Notes: a model not told the origin generated them from the letters alone. A stretch of DNA of 50,450 nt from Gammaproteobacteria bacterium (GCA_030433415.1 JAUIMF010000017.1:1-50450); one strand, 5' to 3'. Counted from the first letter of the stretch, positions 9,451 through 18,585 are shown. Program-made: numbers and translations.

Positions 9451-9825
9451 ATGAACGCAGAGGAAGCGCAGCGCCTGATCGATGCCGCGATAACAAGTGC
9501 CCGGGACGAGGGCATCGCGGTGTGCATTGCCATCGTCGACGCTGCCGCCCATCTTCAAGCCTTCCACCGCATGGACGGTGCCATGCTCGGCACCATCGAT
9601 GTCGCGATCAGCAAGGCGCGAACATCGGTCCTGTTCCCCGTCTCTACGGCGGATTTCGGTGAACTGGTGCGACAGGAAAAACTCGATGGCATGCTCAGCA
9701 TGAACGGAGGCATGGTGGGATTCCCCGGCGGCGTTCCGCTTCAAGGCGGCGGTGCCATCGGCGTGTCGGGCGGCACCGCCGAGCAGGACGAGGCGATCTG
9801 TGTCAGCGCTGCACAGGCTGTTTGA
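9451..9825 (+). CDS. GlcG/HbpS-type (DUF336) small protein
   Basis: This 124-residue alpha/beta protein belongs to the DUF336 (GlcG/HbpS/PduO-C) family. It shows MNAEEAQRLIDAAITSAR, VCIAIVDAAAHLQAFHRMDGA, SKARTSVLFP and the glycine-rich GGVPLQGGGAIGVSGG followed by EQDEAI, all family hallmarks. There is no signal peptide. Some members bind haem or corrinoid; the role in catabolic operons is not established. A strong GAGGAGA ribosome-binding site precedes the start. It follows a GST and ends only 6 bp from the 3' end of the convergent regulator gene, with no visible terminator between. Confidence 0.85.
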   Translation: MNAEEAQRLIDAAITSARDEGIAVCIAIVDAAAHLQAFHRMDGAMLGTIDVAISKARTSVLFPVSTADFGELVRQEKLDGMLSMNGGMVGFPGGVPLQGGGAIGVSGGTAEQDEAICVSAAQAV

Positions 9826-9831
9826 GGGCGA

Positions 9832-11532
9832 TCAGGACGCTTTGTCGCCGTTTTTCTTACCGGCTTTTTTGTTAATGCGGTAGGCAAAGGCCGGGCGCGT
9901 CATGCCGACGGAGCGCGCGGCCTCAGAGACCTTACCATTGGCTTTTTCCATCGCCCGGTCGAAGAGCGCTTCTTCCATCTCTTCCAGAGGAATACCCTGC
10001 TCTATCAGATAGTCGGCCAGATCATTCACCGTAGCCACCCGGCGCTGCTCCAGGGCTGGCACCAGTCCTCCACCCTGACCCACGGCGTGATCCGAACTCG
10101 ACTCCTCGAGGTAAGGCCCCAGAATGAGGTCCATGCTGATACTGCTGTCAGGATCGGCGAGGATCACCGCCCGCTCAATCACGTTCTCGAGTTCGCGGAT
10201 ATTACCCGGCCAATCATAGGTCCTGAGCATATCCATACCGCGATCACTGACAGTCTGCACCCGCTTGCCATGTTTCTCTGCGTATCGTTCGAGAAAAAAC
10301 TCGACAAACAGGGGAATATCCTCACTCCGCTCCCGCAGCGCAGGAATACGCACCGGGTAGGCACTCAGGCGATAGAACAGATCCGAACGGAACTTGCCCG
10401 CCTTCACGGCCTCACTGAGATCTTCATTGGTTGCTGCCACCACACGCACGTCAATATGGCGAACTGTATTGTCGCCCACGCGTTCGAGCTCTCTCTCCTG
10501 CAGTACGCGCAACAAGGTCGCCTGCGCCCGGGGTGAGAGCTCCACGACCTCGTCCAGGAAAATAGTGCCGCCATCGGCCCGCTCAAACTTGCCTTCGCGG
10601 GATTGCACGGCGCCCGTGTATGCACCCTTGGCCACACCGAAGAGTTCCGCCTCGATAAGCTCTGAGGGTATCGCCGCGCAGTTCACGGCAACGAAGGGCT
10701 TTTTGGCGCGATCACTGGAACGGTGCAGAGCCCGGGCCATAACTTCCTTGCCGACACCGGTCTCACCCAGCAACAACACCGATACGTTGCTGTCACTGGC
10801 CTTCGTGACCATTTCGAGCGCAGCACGGAACGGCTTGGATTCACCGACGATATCGGTAAAACGATCACGCTCCTCGGACTTGCCGCGAAGTTGTTCCACC
10901 TCGTCGCGCAGTTCCTGCAGCTCCGTGATCAGCGGGGCGGGATCAAAGTAGCGGCGCAACTCGTCACCATCCTCCCAGTCCTCGACAAACTTGCCGATGG
11001 CAAAGCAACGATCGTGGCCCGCCGTGAGACATTCGGTTTCCTTGAAGTAAATGACACGACGAAGAAAATTCGAGGAGTAGCCGCTGGCATAACCGACCAG
11101 AGTCCAGCAGCCCGGTTCCTTGAAGCCGGGCAACTCGGTCTTGTAGATGTCGACTTCGTAGGAGTTATGCCATTCCACCTCGCAGTGGAACTGGCTTCCA
11201 TCTTCGGCAATGACCAGGTCCTTCAGTTCCGGCAGGGCCATGCCCCGCAGTGCATGGAGCTCGGGACCAATCAGAAAACGCTGGGTGAAATCAGCATCGG
11301 TGGATTTGCGGGCCAGTTCGCCGTCGAGCACCCCAAGCTGGAAGCCCAGGCGAAGAAAAAACGCCTTGGCGCGATCGTGGCCAATGGTGCGATACACCTC
11401 GCTGCGGAACTTGCCCAGCGCGGTCTGCGAAAACAGCATGATGCGCTGTTCGTTGAGCCAGACCTTGCCCTCGGCAATCGCAAAGGACAGCTGCGGCGTA
11501 ACTTCTTCAAGCCGTAACGTAGTATCGATCAC
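9832..11532 (-). CDS. dmpR: Sigma-54-dependent aromatic-responsive activator (XylR/DmpR/PoxR family)
   Basis: This 566-residue enhancer-binding protein activates sigma-54 promoters when an aromatic effector binds its N-terminal domain. Layout: XylR_N sensor (about 10-110), V4R domain with conserved cysteines (about 115-190), a linker coiled region (about 200-225), an AAA+ domain with Walker A GETGVGKE (256-263), the sigma-54-contacting GAYTGA loop (303-308) and Walker B GGTIFLDE (321-328), then a C-terminal Fis-type helix-turn-helix ending about residue 555. All catalytic motifs are intact. It lies 138 bp downstream of the tautomerase gene, with a TATACT -10-like element at 11598-11603 but no good -35. 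It is the natural activator of the two sigma-54 promoters at 24224-24238 and 24711-24727. Phenol or alkylphenols are the expected effectors (inference). Confidence 0.93.
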   Translation of the reverse strand: MIDTTLRLEEVTPQLSFAIAEGKVWLNEQRIMLFSQTALGKFRSEVYRTIGHDRAKAFFLRLGFQLGVLDGELARKSTDADFTQRFLIGPELHALRGMALPELKDLVIAEDGSQFHCEVEWHNSYEVDIYKTELPGFKEPGCWTLVGYASGYSSNFLRRVIYFKETECLTAGHDRCFAIGKFVEDWEDGDELRRYFDPAPLITELQELRDEVEQLRGKSEERDRFTDIVGESKPFRAALEMVTKASDSNVSVLLLGETGVGKEVMARALHRSSDRAKKPFVAVNCAAIPSELIEAELFGVAKGAYTGAVQSREGKFERADGGTIFLDEVVELSPRAQATLLRVLQERELERVGDNTVRHIDVRVVAATNEDLSEAVKAGKFRSDLFYRLSAYPVRIPALRERSEDIPLFVEFFLERYAEKHGKRVQTVSDRGMDMLRTYDWPGNIRELENVIERAVILADPDSSISMDLILGPYLEESSSDHAVGQGGGLVPALEQRRVATVNDLADYLIEQGIPLEEMEEALFDRAMEKANGKVSEAARSVGMTRPAFAYRINKKAGKKNGDKAS

Positions 11533-11670
11533 TCTGGAGTACTTCTGGTTATGTCAGGTATCCCCGGGAGACAGCGCCCCCGTACCACGGTCGCGGGAGT
11601 ATAGCGTAACTGCAATGGCCATTCGGAAGTGGACAGGCAAGCACTGGGCAACAAGTGGCGTACAAATGTC

Positions 11671-12093
11671 CTATCGATTGGCTGCGCGATCTTTTCTGGC
11701 TTTGATCTCAGCAGCGCGAATTTCCGCCGCCGAACGGCCGCCGATGGTCCAGTCATCCGGGTCCACATGGGTGCAGCAGCCACGAATGCGCGAACGATCC
11801 GCTCCCAGTTCTGAGCACAGCAGATCGGTGAACTCGCGCAATAAACGGGTTCGGTGCTCCGGGGGTCGCCCCGCGAGTAAAAAGCACTCAAAAAACGGCG
11901 CGTCCGCACACTGATCGCCACGCACGCCACCAATGGTAACGTGGGCCTGCGGGCGCAGATTCAGGTAAACACGGATACGGTCTTCGGGGCTGTCAAGCAC
12001 CTCGGCGAACAGCCGCGTGGCCTTTTCGGCAAAGGCCGCCAGCGCGGCGTCATCGTACGTATCAGCGGCAAGGTCGACTTTTAGTACCGGCAT
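11671..12093 (-). CDS. Long tautomerase-superfamily protein (probable 2-hydroxymuconate tautomerase)
   Basis: This 140-residue protein has the N-terminal proline (M-P-V-L-K-V-D) that becomes the catalytic Pro-1 of tautomerases after Met removal. It is about twice the length of classical 4-oxalocrotonate tautomerase (about 62 residues) and looks like a fused two-unit form, as in cis-CaaD or MSAD-like members. Beta-strand pieces RIRVYLNLRPQAHVTIGG and CTHVDPDDWTIGG look like repeats of one motif. No short DmpI-type gene is visible elsewhere in the window, so this is the best candidate for isomerising 2-hydroxymuconate to 2-oxo-3-hexenedioate ahead of the decarboxylase. A hydrolytic dehalogenase activity cannot be excluded. 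It lies between the SDR and regulator genes. Confidence 0.75.
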   Translation of the reverse strand: MPVLKVDLAADTYDDAALAAFAEKATRLFAEVLDSPEDRIRVYLNLRPQAHVTIGGVRGDQCADAPFFECFLLAGRPPEHRTRLLREFTDLLCSELGADRSRIRGCCTHVDPDDWTIGGRSAAEIRAAEIKARKDRAANR

Positions 12094-12127
12094 AGTGGCG
12101 CTCTGTTTGCAGTCCCGTCAGACCTGA

Positions 12128-12874
12128 TCAAGAGATTCCGTGGCGACGACCCGAATCCATGTACAACGGGCCACCCGCCATGGCGTCGGCGCGGGGATCG
12201 AGCAGCATCGTCACGGCCCAGGCAACGGATTCCAGCGTGGTGAACTGACCGATCGCCGATTCCCCGCGCATGGATTCCAACACGTCTTCGGTAGTGATGC
12301 CATCGCGCTCGGCCCGGGCGTCGGCCACCCGGCGCAGACGCGGCGTATCGGCGGGGCCGGGAACAAGCAGGTGGGCGGTAACCCCCCGCTCTCCGTATGC
12401 CCAGGAAAACTGCCGCACAAGATTCGCCAGCGCTGCGTTGGCAACACCCGCGGTAGCTGCGTAGGCGGAGGGTTCAAAACCGTAATGACCGCCGATCGCG
12501 ATCAGCCGACTCTGGCGTTGGAGCCTGGCATGGACGGCGCGGGCAAGACGCATAAATCCACCGACCTTGATGTTCACGGCGTCGACCACGGCAGAGGTAG
12601 GTGCTGTGAGCGCTCCCCCCGCCGTCGCCACGCCGGGGCCATGGACTACGCCACGCACGTCATGAACAAGCTCTGCGCGGATCGCTTCGATGGCGTCATC
12701 CGAGCTGATATCCGCCACGCAACAGCGCAGCCCCGGCAGGTCACCGGCCAGGGCGGTGAGGGCGTCATCAGAACGAGCGATCGCGAGTACGTCATAGTCC
12801 CGTGCGAGAAGGTCCCGGCAGATCGCCCTACCCATCTCGCCGGTCGCCCCAACGACGACGACGGTTTCGGTCAT
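12128..12874 (-). CDS. SDR-family protein with degenerate active site
   Basis: This 248-residue Rossmann-fold protein belongs to the short-chain dehydrogenase/reductase superfamily. The nucleotide loop is [10 protein letters not shown] (G9, G12, G15), followed by a [10 protein letters not shown] acidic turn and a VHGPG segment in the usual NAG position. The catalytic tyrosine is kept at about residue 138 (SAYAATAG), but the lysine expected four residues later is alanine, and the usual catalytic serine region reads IGGHYG. It may therefore be a poor oxidoreductase or use altered chemistry. Its start overlaps the aldolase stop by 4 bp, so it is co-translated with the aldolase/acetaldehyde dehydrogenase pair. 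No SDR is needed for the standard meta pathway. Function unknown. Confidence 0.82.
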   Translation of the reverse strand: MTETVVVVGATGEMGRAICRDLLARDYDVLAIARSDDALTALAGDLPGLRCCVADISSDDAIEAIRAELVHDVRGVVHGPGVATAGGALTAPTSAVVDAVNIKVGGFMRLARAVHARLQRQSRLIAIGGHYGFEPSAYAATAGVANAALANLVRQFSWAYGERGVTAHLLVPGPADTPRLRRVADARAERDGITTEDVLESMRGESAIGQFTTLESVAWAVTMLLDPRADAMAGGPLYMDSGRRHGIS

Positions 12875-13923
12875 GCCGCTGGCTGCTGCGCCGCTTCGCG
12901 CTCCTTGAGCATGGTCAGCGCCGTATCCTCGATCATGTCTTCCTGGCCACCGATCATGCGCTTGCGGCCTAGCTCAAGCAGGATATCGCGGGGAGGAATA
13001 CCGTATTTCTTGCCCAGGCGATTCGCGTGCAGCAGGAAGGTCGAGTACACACCGGCATAGCCAAGCGTCAGCGACGAACGGTCGATGCGCACGATGTGAT
13101 CCATCATCGGAAAAACCAGGTCTTCTGCCATATCCATGAGCGCGAACATGTCGCAGTCGGTGATGATACCCATGCGCTCACAGACGGCAACGAAGGCCTC
13201 CAGCGGCGTGTTGCCGGCACCGGCACCGAGGCCGGCCACGGAGCAATCGATGCGGCTGGCACCCGCGCGTACGGCCGCGATGGAGTTGGCGATTCCCATC
13301 CCCATGTTGTTGTGACCGTGGAAACCGATCTCGGTCTTGTCATCCAGCACATCGCGGAGCGCGCTCACGTAAGCAGTGACGTCCTCGGGCAGCATATAGC
13401 CCGCCGAATCCGTTACGTACACGGTCTGGGCGCCATAGGACTCCATCTTCTTCGCTTCTTCGGCCAGGCCGGCGTGCGTATTGAGATGCGCCATCATCAG
13501 GAAGCCCGACGTATCCATGCCCAGTTCCCGGCCGCAGGCAATGTGCTGCGGCGATGTGTCCGCTTCGGTGCTGTGGGTCGCGACATGCACGCTGCGCACA
13601 CCGTGGTCGTAGGCGGAGCGCAATTCATCCATGGTGCCAAGCCCCGGAATGAGCAGCACCGACATCACGGTGTTGGTCAGCACCGGCGCCACGGCATCCC
13701 AGTACTCTTCGTTGCTGTGGGGCGCAAAACCGTGCTGCAGGGAATTGCCACCCAGACCCGCACCGTGGCTGACCTGGATCATGGGCACGCCCGCCGCATC
13801 CATGGCCTTGGCAAAGGCCACCATCTGATCCGTAGAAATCTGTTCGCGCTTGGCATGCATGCCATCGCGCAGGCACATATCGTGGCAGAGAACCCGCCGG
13901 CCTTTTAGGGAGCTATCGTTCAT
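12871..13923 (-). CDS. dmpG: 4-hydroxy-2-oxovalerate aldolase
   Basis: This 350-residue metal-dependent TIM-barrel aldolase cleaves 4-hydroxy-2-oxovalerate to pyruvate and acetaldehyde at the end of meta cleavage. The [15 protein letters not shown] metal-site strand near residue 14, the [11 protein letters not shown] histidine pair and the C-terminal dehydrogenase-docking region ([19 protein letters not shown]) are diagnostic of DmpG/BphI/MhpE. It overlaps the acetaldehyde dehydrogenase gene by 4 bp (ATGA). That is expected, because the two proteins form a channelling complex that passes acetaldehyde directly. Length and motifs are normal. Confidence 0.96.
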   Translation of the reverse strand: MNDSSLKGRRVLCHDMCLRDGMHAKREQISTDQMVAFAKAMDAAGVPMIQVSHGAGLGGNSLQHGFAPHSNEEYWDAVAPVLTNTVMSVLLIPGLGTMDELRSAYDHGVRSVHVATHSTEADTSPQHIACGRELGMDTSGFLMMAHLNTHAGLAEEAKKMESYGAQTVYVTDSAGYMLPEDVTAYVSALRDVLDDKTEIGFHGHNNMGMGIANSIAAVRAGASRIDCSVAGLGAGAGNTPLEAFVAVCERMGIITDCDMFALMDMAEDLVFPMMDHIVRIDRSSLTLGYAGVYSTFLLHANRLGKKYGIPPRDILLELGRKRMIGGQEDMIEDTALTMLKEREAAQQPAA

Positions 13924-14825
13924 ACGGCCTCCGCAACAAGTTTGAGTTCACCAGAAAGAATTTTTTCGCCGTACATCTCTGCCGTTCGGCAGGCGGCAGC
14001 AGTCATGATGTCGAGGTTGCCTGCATAGGTCGGCAGGTAATCGCCCAGCCCGGCGACTTCCATGAATACGCCCACCTTGCGGCCCTCAAAGACCGGACCA
14101 TTCACCAGGCGATAACCGGGCACGTACTTCTGCACCAGGCCGATCATTTCATGCAACGATTCCGTGATCGCGGTCTCATCGGGATCTTCATCGGTCATGC
14201 AGTAGATGGTGTTGCGCATGATCATCGGTGGTTCCGCGGGGTTGATGATGCACAGAGCCTTGCCCTTGCGCGCGCCACCGACCTCACATACGGCATTGGA
14301 TGTGGTGTAGGTGAATTCGTCAAGATTGGCCCGGGTACCTGGCCCGATGGACAGAGACGCCAGGCTTGCGATGATCTCGGCGTACTCCACGGACTGGACG
14401 CGACTGACGCCGTAAACGATGGGGATCGTGGCCTGCCCGGCACAGGAGATCATGTTCACGTTCATCGTGTTCTCAAGATCATTCAGATTCACCGGTGGCA
14501 CACACAGGGGACCGATAGCCGCGGGCGTCAGGTCGACCATGAACACCCCCTTGGCGTTCAACTTGTCGGAATTCTCCTTGTGCACGTAGGCCGAGGTCGC
14601 ATCAAAGGCCACCTGCACACCATCGGCAATAACGTGGGGAAGCAGGCCATCTACACCCTCAGCGGTGGTTTTCAGACCCATTTCTTTGGCCCGGGCCAGA
14701 CCCTCGGAATCGGGATCAATACCCACCATCCATACGGGCTCCAGCACCTCGCTGCGCTTGAGTTTATAGAGCAGATCGGTGCCGATGTTGCCGGACCCGA
14801 TCAGCGCACATTTGACTTTGCTCAT
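13920..14825 (-). CDS. dmpF: Acetaldehyde dehydrogenase (acylating)
   Basis: This 301-residue enzyme oxidises acetaldehyde with NAD+ and CoA to acetyl-CoA. The N-terminal Rossmann motif is [19 protein letters not shown], and the catalytic cysteine lies in [11 protein letters not shown] near residue 128. The C-terminus carries the dimerisation/aldolase-contact region typical of DmpF/BphJ/MhpF. It is directly upstream of, and 4 bp overlapping with, the aldolase, its obligate partner in the family. It converts the C2 product of meta cleavage into central metabolism. Confidence 0.96.
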   Translation of the reverse strand: MSKVKCALIGSGNIGTDLLYKLKRSEVLEPVWMVGIDPDSEGLARAKEMGLKTTAEGVDGLLPHVIADGVQVAFDATSAYVHKENSDKLNAKGVFMVDLTPAAIGPLCVPPVNLNDLENTMNVNMISCAGQATIPIVYGVSRVQSVEYAEIIASLASLSIGPGTRANLDEFTYTTSNAVCEVGGARKGKALCIINPAEPPMIMRNTIYCMTDEDPDETAITESLHEMIGLVQKYVPGYRLVNGPVFEGRKVGVFMEVAGLGDYLPTYAGNLDIMTAAACRTAEMYGEKILSGELKLVAEAV

Positions 14826-14837
14826 GACGGAACCTCT

Positions 14838-15629
14838 TCAGGTATTACCAAGATGTTGTTGAATTTTTGGCCAGGCCCGCAAGCCCGACTCGTGGAGCGA
14901 TGCCAGCACGTCGCTGGTAAAATCACCACTCACCGCTGTCTCATAGGATTGCCGCTCCCGGCATCGCTGGTACCAGTCGGCAACGCGGGGGCAATCGGCA
15001 TACATATCGGTCCAGGCAAACTGGTGTAGCGTCTGGAAATACGGCGCCAGGGCGATGTCTGCCAGGGTGAACGACTCGCCCATCAACCAGGGACGATCCT
15101 CCAGCGCCGTCTCCATATCCAGAATGGTACGCCGGTATACGGCCACGGCACCTACTACATCTGGAGCATCCAGACCGAGCTTCAGCAGCCGTCGCTGGCG
15201 CTCACGACGGGGCTGTTCGGGCACGCGATCGATAATGCGATTCTGCTCTTCCTCACTCAGCAGGAGCAGACCCTCGCGCATGACCATGGGCCACTGCAGC
15301 GCACCGCAGGACGGATGCAGGCGGTTATCCACATGCTTGAACCACAACCGCATCTGGGCCCGCAGATAGGGTTCTTCTGGCCGCAGGGCTGTATCGGGAA
15401 AGGCCTCGTCGAGGTACTCGCAGATTAGGCTGGACTCGATAACCGGACGACCATCGTGTACCAGCGTGGGCACGACTCCCAGCGGATTGAGCTTCAGGTA
15501 CTCCGGCTGCAAATTGGCTTTGTTCTTCAGGTCGACAAAGTGCGCCTGCCACTCCAGCCCCTTCTCGGCCAGCACAAGGCGTACCTTCTGGGCGCAGGGC
15601 GACATGGGGTGGGTATAAAGTTCAAGCAT
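14838..15629 (-). CDS. Glutathione S-transferase family protein (long C-terminal domain)
   Basis: This is a GST of about 263 residues: N-terminal thioredoxin fold (LELYTHPMSPCAQKVRLVLAEKG, NPLGVVPTLVHDG, VIESSLICEYLDE) and an extended helical C-terminal domain with GESFTLADIALAPYF. The ATG at 15629 is chosen over one 6 nt upstream because only it has a proper spacing (6 nt) from AGGAG. It stands between the acetaldehyde dehydrogenase and semialdehyde dehydrogenase genes, so it belongs to the lower-pathway transcript. GSTs such as BphK accompany some meta-cleavage clusters without being essential. The substrate here is unknown. Confidence 0.82.
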   Translation of the reverse strand: MLELYTHPMSPCAQKVRLVLAEKGLEWQAHFVDLKNKANLQPEYLKLNPLGVVPTLVHDGRPVIESSLICEYLDEAFPDTALRPEEPYLRAQMRLWFKHVDNRLHPSCGALQWPMVMREGLLLLSEEEQNRIIDRVPEQPRRERQRRLLKLGLDAPDVVGAVAVYRRTILDMETALEDRPWLMGESFTLADIALAPYFQTLHQFAWTDMYADCPRVADWYQRCRERQSYETAVSGDFTSDVLASLHESGLRAWPKIQQHLGNT

Positions 15630-15682
15630 ACTCATCTCCTAGAAACCTTAGATCGTCAATTTCGAGGAACAGCCAAAAATCG

Positions 15683-17140
15683 CTAGAGCTTGATGCAGAC
15701 ATTGCGCATCTCAGTGTAGAACTCCAGCGAGTGAACCCCGCCCTCGCGGCCGATACCGCTCTGCTTGGAACCGCCAAAGGGCGTGCGCAGATCCCGCAGG
15801 AACCAGGAGTTGACCCAGGTGATACCCACGTCCACGCGGCGCGCTACCCTGTGGGCGCGCGACAGATTCTCGGTCCAGATTGTCGTGGACAGCCCATACT
15901 CCGTGTCATTCGCCAACGCCACGACTTCGTCCTCGGAGTCAAAGGGGGTGAGGTGCACGCAGGGGCCAAAAATTTCTTCGCGCATCACCCGCGCATCTTC
16001 AGGCAGGCCGGTCCAGATCGTGGGCTCGATCCAGCAGCCATCGGCATACTCGTCCGCCATCGGGGGCACCCCACCACCGGTGACGACGGTGGCTCCCTCT
16101 TCCTCGGCAAGGCGATAGTACGAGAGCACCTTCTGCTGGTGCACCTTGCTGATCAGGGGCCCCATATTGATCCCGGACTCCGTCGGCAGGCCGATCCTGA
16201 AACTCTCGGCCTTGTCTTTCAGGCGCGCGACGAATTCGTCAAAGATCGGGCGCTCCACATAGACCCGTTCCGTACCCAGACAAACCTGGCCGGAGTTGAG
16301 AAAGCAAGAGCGCCCAATGCCTTCGATGGTCTTGTCCAGGTCGCAGTCGGCGAAGACGATGCCGGCGTTCTTGCCACCCAGTTCAAAGGAGATGTCCCGG
16401 ATGCCATTGGCCGCCGAGCGCATGATCGCCTCACCGGTACCCGTCTCGCCGGTAAAGGTAATCGCATCAACGCCGGGGTGCTCCGTGATGAACTGCCCTG
16501 TGGAGTCGGCGCCTTTGCCAGTCAACACGTTATAAACACCATCGGGCACACCCACGTCGCGCATGACTTCGCCGAGGAGCAGCGCCGTTGACGGGGTTTC
16601 TTCCGACGGCTTCACAATCACCGCGTTGCCACAGGCCAGAGCCGGGCCGACCTTCCAGGTCATGAGCAGGAACGGTGCATTCCAGGGGCAGATTACACCG
16701 ACCACGCCCTTGGGCACCCGCACCGCATAGTTCAGCGCTCCCGCACCATCCGGTGTGGGCAGTTCAAAGCTCTCGGTGGGAACATTCTTCACCACATCGG
16801 CAAAAATGCGGAAGTTGGCGGCACCACGGGGTATGAAGGCATGCTCCATCACCACCCGGGGTTGCCCCGTATCGTTCATTTCGGCCTCGACAAAATCATC
16901 GAAGCGTCGCGTAATTTCGTCCGCTACCTTGTGCATCAGGGCACAGCGGTCATCCATGGTCATATCGCCCCAGGGGCCGCTGAGTGCCGCGCGAGCCGCG
17001 CGCACAGTCTCGTCCACCTGGCCTCGATCCGCCTCGGGCACGAGCGCCGTTACCTGGTTGGTCAGGGGGCTGCGCTTTTCAAAGGTCGAGGAACTGTCGG
17101 CAAACCGACCGTCGATGAACTGCTGGTAGCTATGGGTCAT
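15683..17140 (-). CDS. 2-hydroxymuconic semialdehyde dehydrogenase (left-arm copy)
   Basis: This 485-residue aldehyde dehydrogenase of the DmpC/XylG group oxidises 2-hydroxymuconic semialdehyde to 2-hydroxymuconate with NAD+. Visible are CPWNAPFLLMTWKVGPALACGN, the catalytic glutamate in ELGGKNAG, the catalytic cysteine in NSGQVCLG, and EEIFGPCVHLTPF. It is clearly paralogous to the right-arm copy at 30728-32194, with long shared blocks along the whole length. A strong hairpin terminator lies 15 nt upstream of its start, so it depends on read-through or on a promoter inside the preceding gene. The ribosome-binding site (GGGATAG) is weak. It could also serve a different semialdehyde. Confidence 0.9.
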   Translation of the reverse strand: MTHSYQQFIDGRFADSSSTFEKRSPLTNQVTALVPEADRGQVDETVRAARAALSGPWGDMTMDDRCALMHKVADEITRRFDDFVEAEMNDTGQPRVVMEHAFIPRGAANFRIFADVVKNVPTESFELPTPDGAGALNYAVRVPKGVVGVICPWNAPFLLMTWKVGPALACGNAVIVKPSEETPSTALLLGEVMRDVGVPDGVYNVLTGKGADSTGQFITEHPGVDAITFTGETGTGEAIMRSAANGIRDISFELGGKNAGIVFADCDLDKTIEGIGRSCFLNSGQVCLGTERVYVERPIFDEFVARLKDKAESFRIGLPTESGINMGPLISKVHQQKVLSYYRLAEEEGATVVTGGGVPPMADEYADGCWIEPTIWTGLPEDARVMREEIFGPCVHLTPFDSEDEVVALANDTEYGLSTTIWTENLSRAHRVARRVDVGITWVNSWFLRDLRTPFGGSKQSGIGREGGVHSLEFYTEMRNVCIKL

Positions 17141-17155
17141 TTATCACTATCCCGG

Positions 17156-17194
17156 AAAAAAAGGCCCCGCGGAAGACAGACTTCCGTCGGGGCC
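17156..17194 (-). terminator. Strong intrinsic terminator/attenuator between DUF1329 and dehydrogenase genes
   Basis: In minus-strand orientation a 12-bp-plus GC-rich stem (GGCCCCG..CGGAAG paired with CTTCCG..CGGGGCC, one bulge, 5-nt loop) occupies 17163-17194. It is followed immediately by seven T at 17162-17156. It lies right after the DUF1329 gene, ending the envelope module, and just before the dehydrogenase start. It should split the left arm into two expression levels. Confidence 0.85.
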
Positions 17195-17204
17195 AACTAC
17201 GTCA

Positions 17205-18518
17205 TTAACGTCCCGTTGCACGCATGTTCTGTACCGTGAACAGCGACGTGGGGGTCAGGGAGGGATCTACCTGACCCTTGAACTGGGCCGTCGTACAGTG
17301 CATGGCCTGCACGTCGATCATGGTCACACCATCGTCGATGGATACACCTGAACCATGGTTCTTGGGCAGGTGGGAATCGGGATGTGCCTGACCAATCACG
17401 AACGCCTTCCAAAGCTTACCGGTGCGGTCATAGACATTGGTACGCGGAATCGTGAACGTTTGCGCGTCCATGTAGTGCACACGCTTGCCAACCGGGTGGT
17501 TCGCATCAACGGGCTTGGACTCCACCACATAGGCCTTGCGCAGCTGCCAGGTCACCTGCGGATAGCATCCGCCCTTGCCGCCCATGGCAACCACCTGATA
17601 GCCCTCGTCATCCTTGTGCGTGTCAGGGTCCAGCGTGACTTCATCGTGATTGAAGAACGGCAGCAGTACGTTCTGGGTGCCCTTGAAGGTCCACTCCATA
17701 TCAGACACGCGACCGTTGTAGCCCTCGAAATCCTCAATCATGAGGTCAGAACCCAGGAAGGAGTCCGTAACCTGACCTGTCGCAAGGCGACGTACGCGAC
17801 GCTGGAAGCCAAGATACAGCCAGGAGTTGTCACGCTTCAGGTCGTCGGCAGCACGGTGGATCAGCAGCTGCGTGTTCTTCACGTCGAAGGGTTCAAGCAC
17901 CTGCACATAGATGGCGCGGAACAGATCTGAGGGGTTGGGCGTGATCTCAGGCAGCGGATCCTGATTCACACGTCCCTTGTAGTTCAGGAAGTGGAAGTTG
18001 AACTTGATGGTCCGCTCGATCTTGCCGGTTTCCATGTTGCGGTACTTCCAGTAGAACGGGTAGATCGCCGCGTTGTCACCCCAGTTGTAACCGTACTTGT
18101 AGTTCCAGGCGAGCTTTTCGCCCGCGCGGGGGTCGTCCATGCTGGGCTCTTCGGGGAAGGGACGGCCAGCTACCCAACCGTTGATTTCACCCACTTTTTC
18201 ACCCAGGGATACTTTGCCCACGCTGTCGCGCGTAGCCTTGATGTAGTTGGGGTGCAGGCCAAAGGACGTGGTCTCGCGGACGGGCATTTCCAGCCAGCCC
18301 TTCTGAATGTGCTCAAAGAGCGCGGGATCGATCACATCCTCGAATTGCGCGACATTGGACGAGTTGATCGTCATGCCCGCAGACAGACCCTCGTAGCTGG
18401 GGGTGCTGTCGTTGTAGGGAAAGAACGACTGATCGACGACGTCCTGGCCGGTGGCAAGGGAGGCCCCCAGGGTCATGGACCCTGTGAGCATCGCTGCACT
18501 GATTGCTTTCAGTTTCAT
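17205..18518 (-). CDS. DUF1329 periplasmic/outer-membrane-associated protein (left-arm copy)
   Basis: This 437-residue DUF1329 family protein starts with a Sec signal peptide (MKLKAISAAMLTGSMTLGASLATGQ, cleavage near residue 24-25). The family core is visible: HPNYIKAT, GRPFPEEP, DDPRAGEK, NTQLLIHR, the block RRVRRLATGQVTDSFLGSD followed by MIEDFEGYNGR and DMEWTF, and a C-terminus ending FTVQNMRATGR. DUF1329 resembles LolB/LppX-like lipid-binding folds and is almost always next to DUF1302 and an MMPL/RND permease. Biochemical role is not established; transport of a hydrophobic compound across the envelope is inferred. It is the last gene before the terminator. A second copy is at 34710-36014. 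Confidence 0.88.
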   Translation of the reverse strand: MKLKAISAAMLTGSMTLGASLATGQDVVDQSFFPYNDSTPSYEGLSAGMTINSSNVAQFEDVIDPALFEHIQKGWLEMPVRETTSFGLHPNYIKATRDSVGKVSLGEKVGEINGWVAGRPFPEEPSMDDPRAGEKLAWNYKYGYNWGDNAAIYPFYWKYRNMETGKIERTIKFNFHFLNYKGRVNQDPLPEITPNPSDLFRAIYVQVLEPFDVKNTQLLIHRAADDLKRDNSWLYLGFQRRVRRLATGQVTDSFLGSDLMIEDFEGYNGRVSDMEWTFKGTQNVLLPFFNHDEVTLDPDTHKDDEGYQVVAMGGKGGCYPQVTWQLRKAYVVESKPVDANHPVGKRVHYMDAQTFTIPRTNVYDRTGKLWKAFVIGQAHPDSHLPKNHGSGVSIDDGVTMIDVQAMHCTTAQFKGQVDPSLTPTSLFTVQNMRATGR

Positions 18519-18585
18519 GCTGTTTCCTCTTATTGCTAGTCTGCAAATACTGTTGTCACGTTCGGAGATTCAGCGAGTCCCGCTA

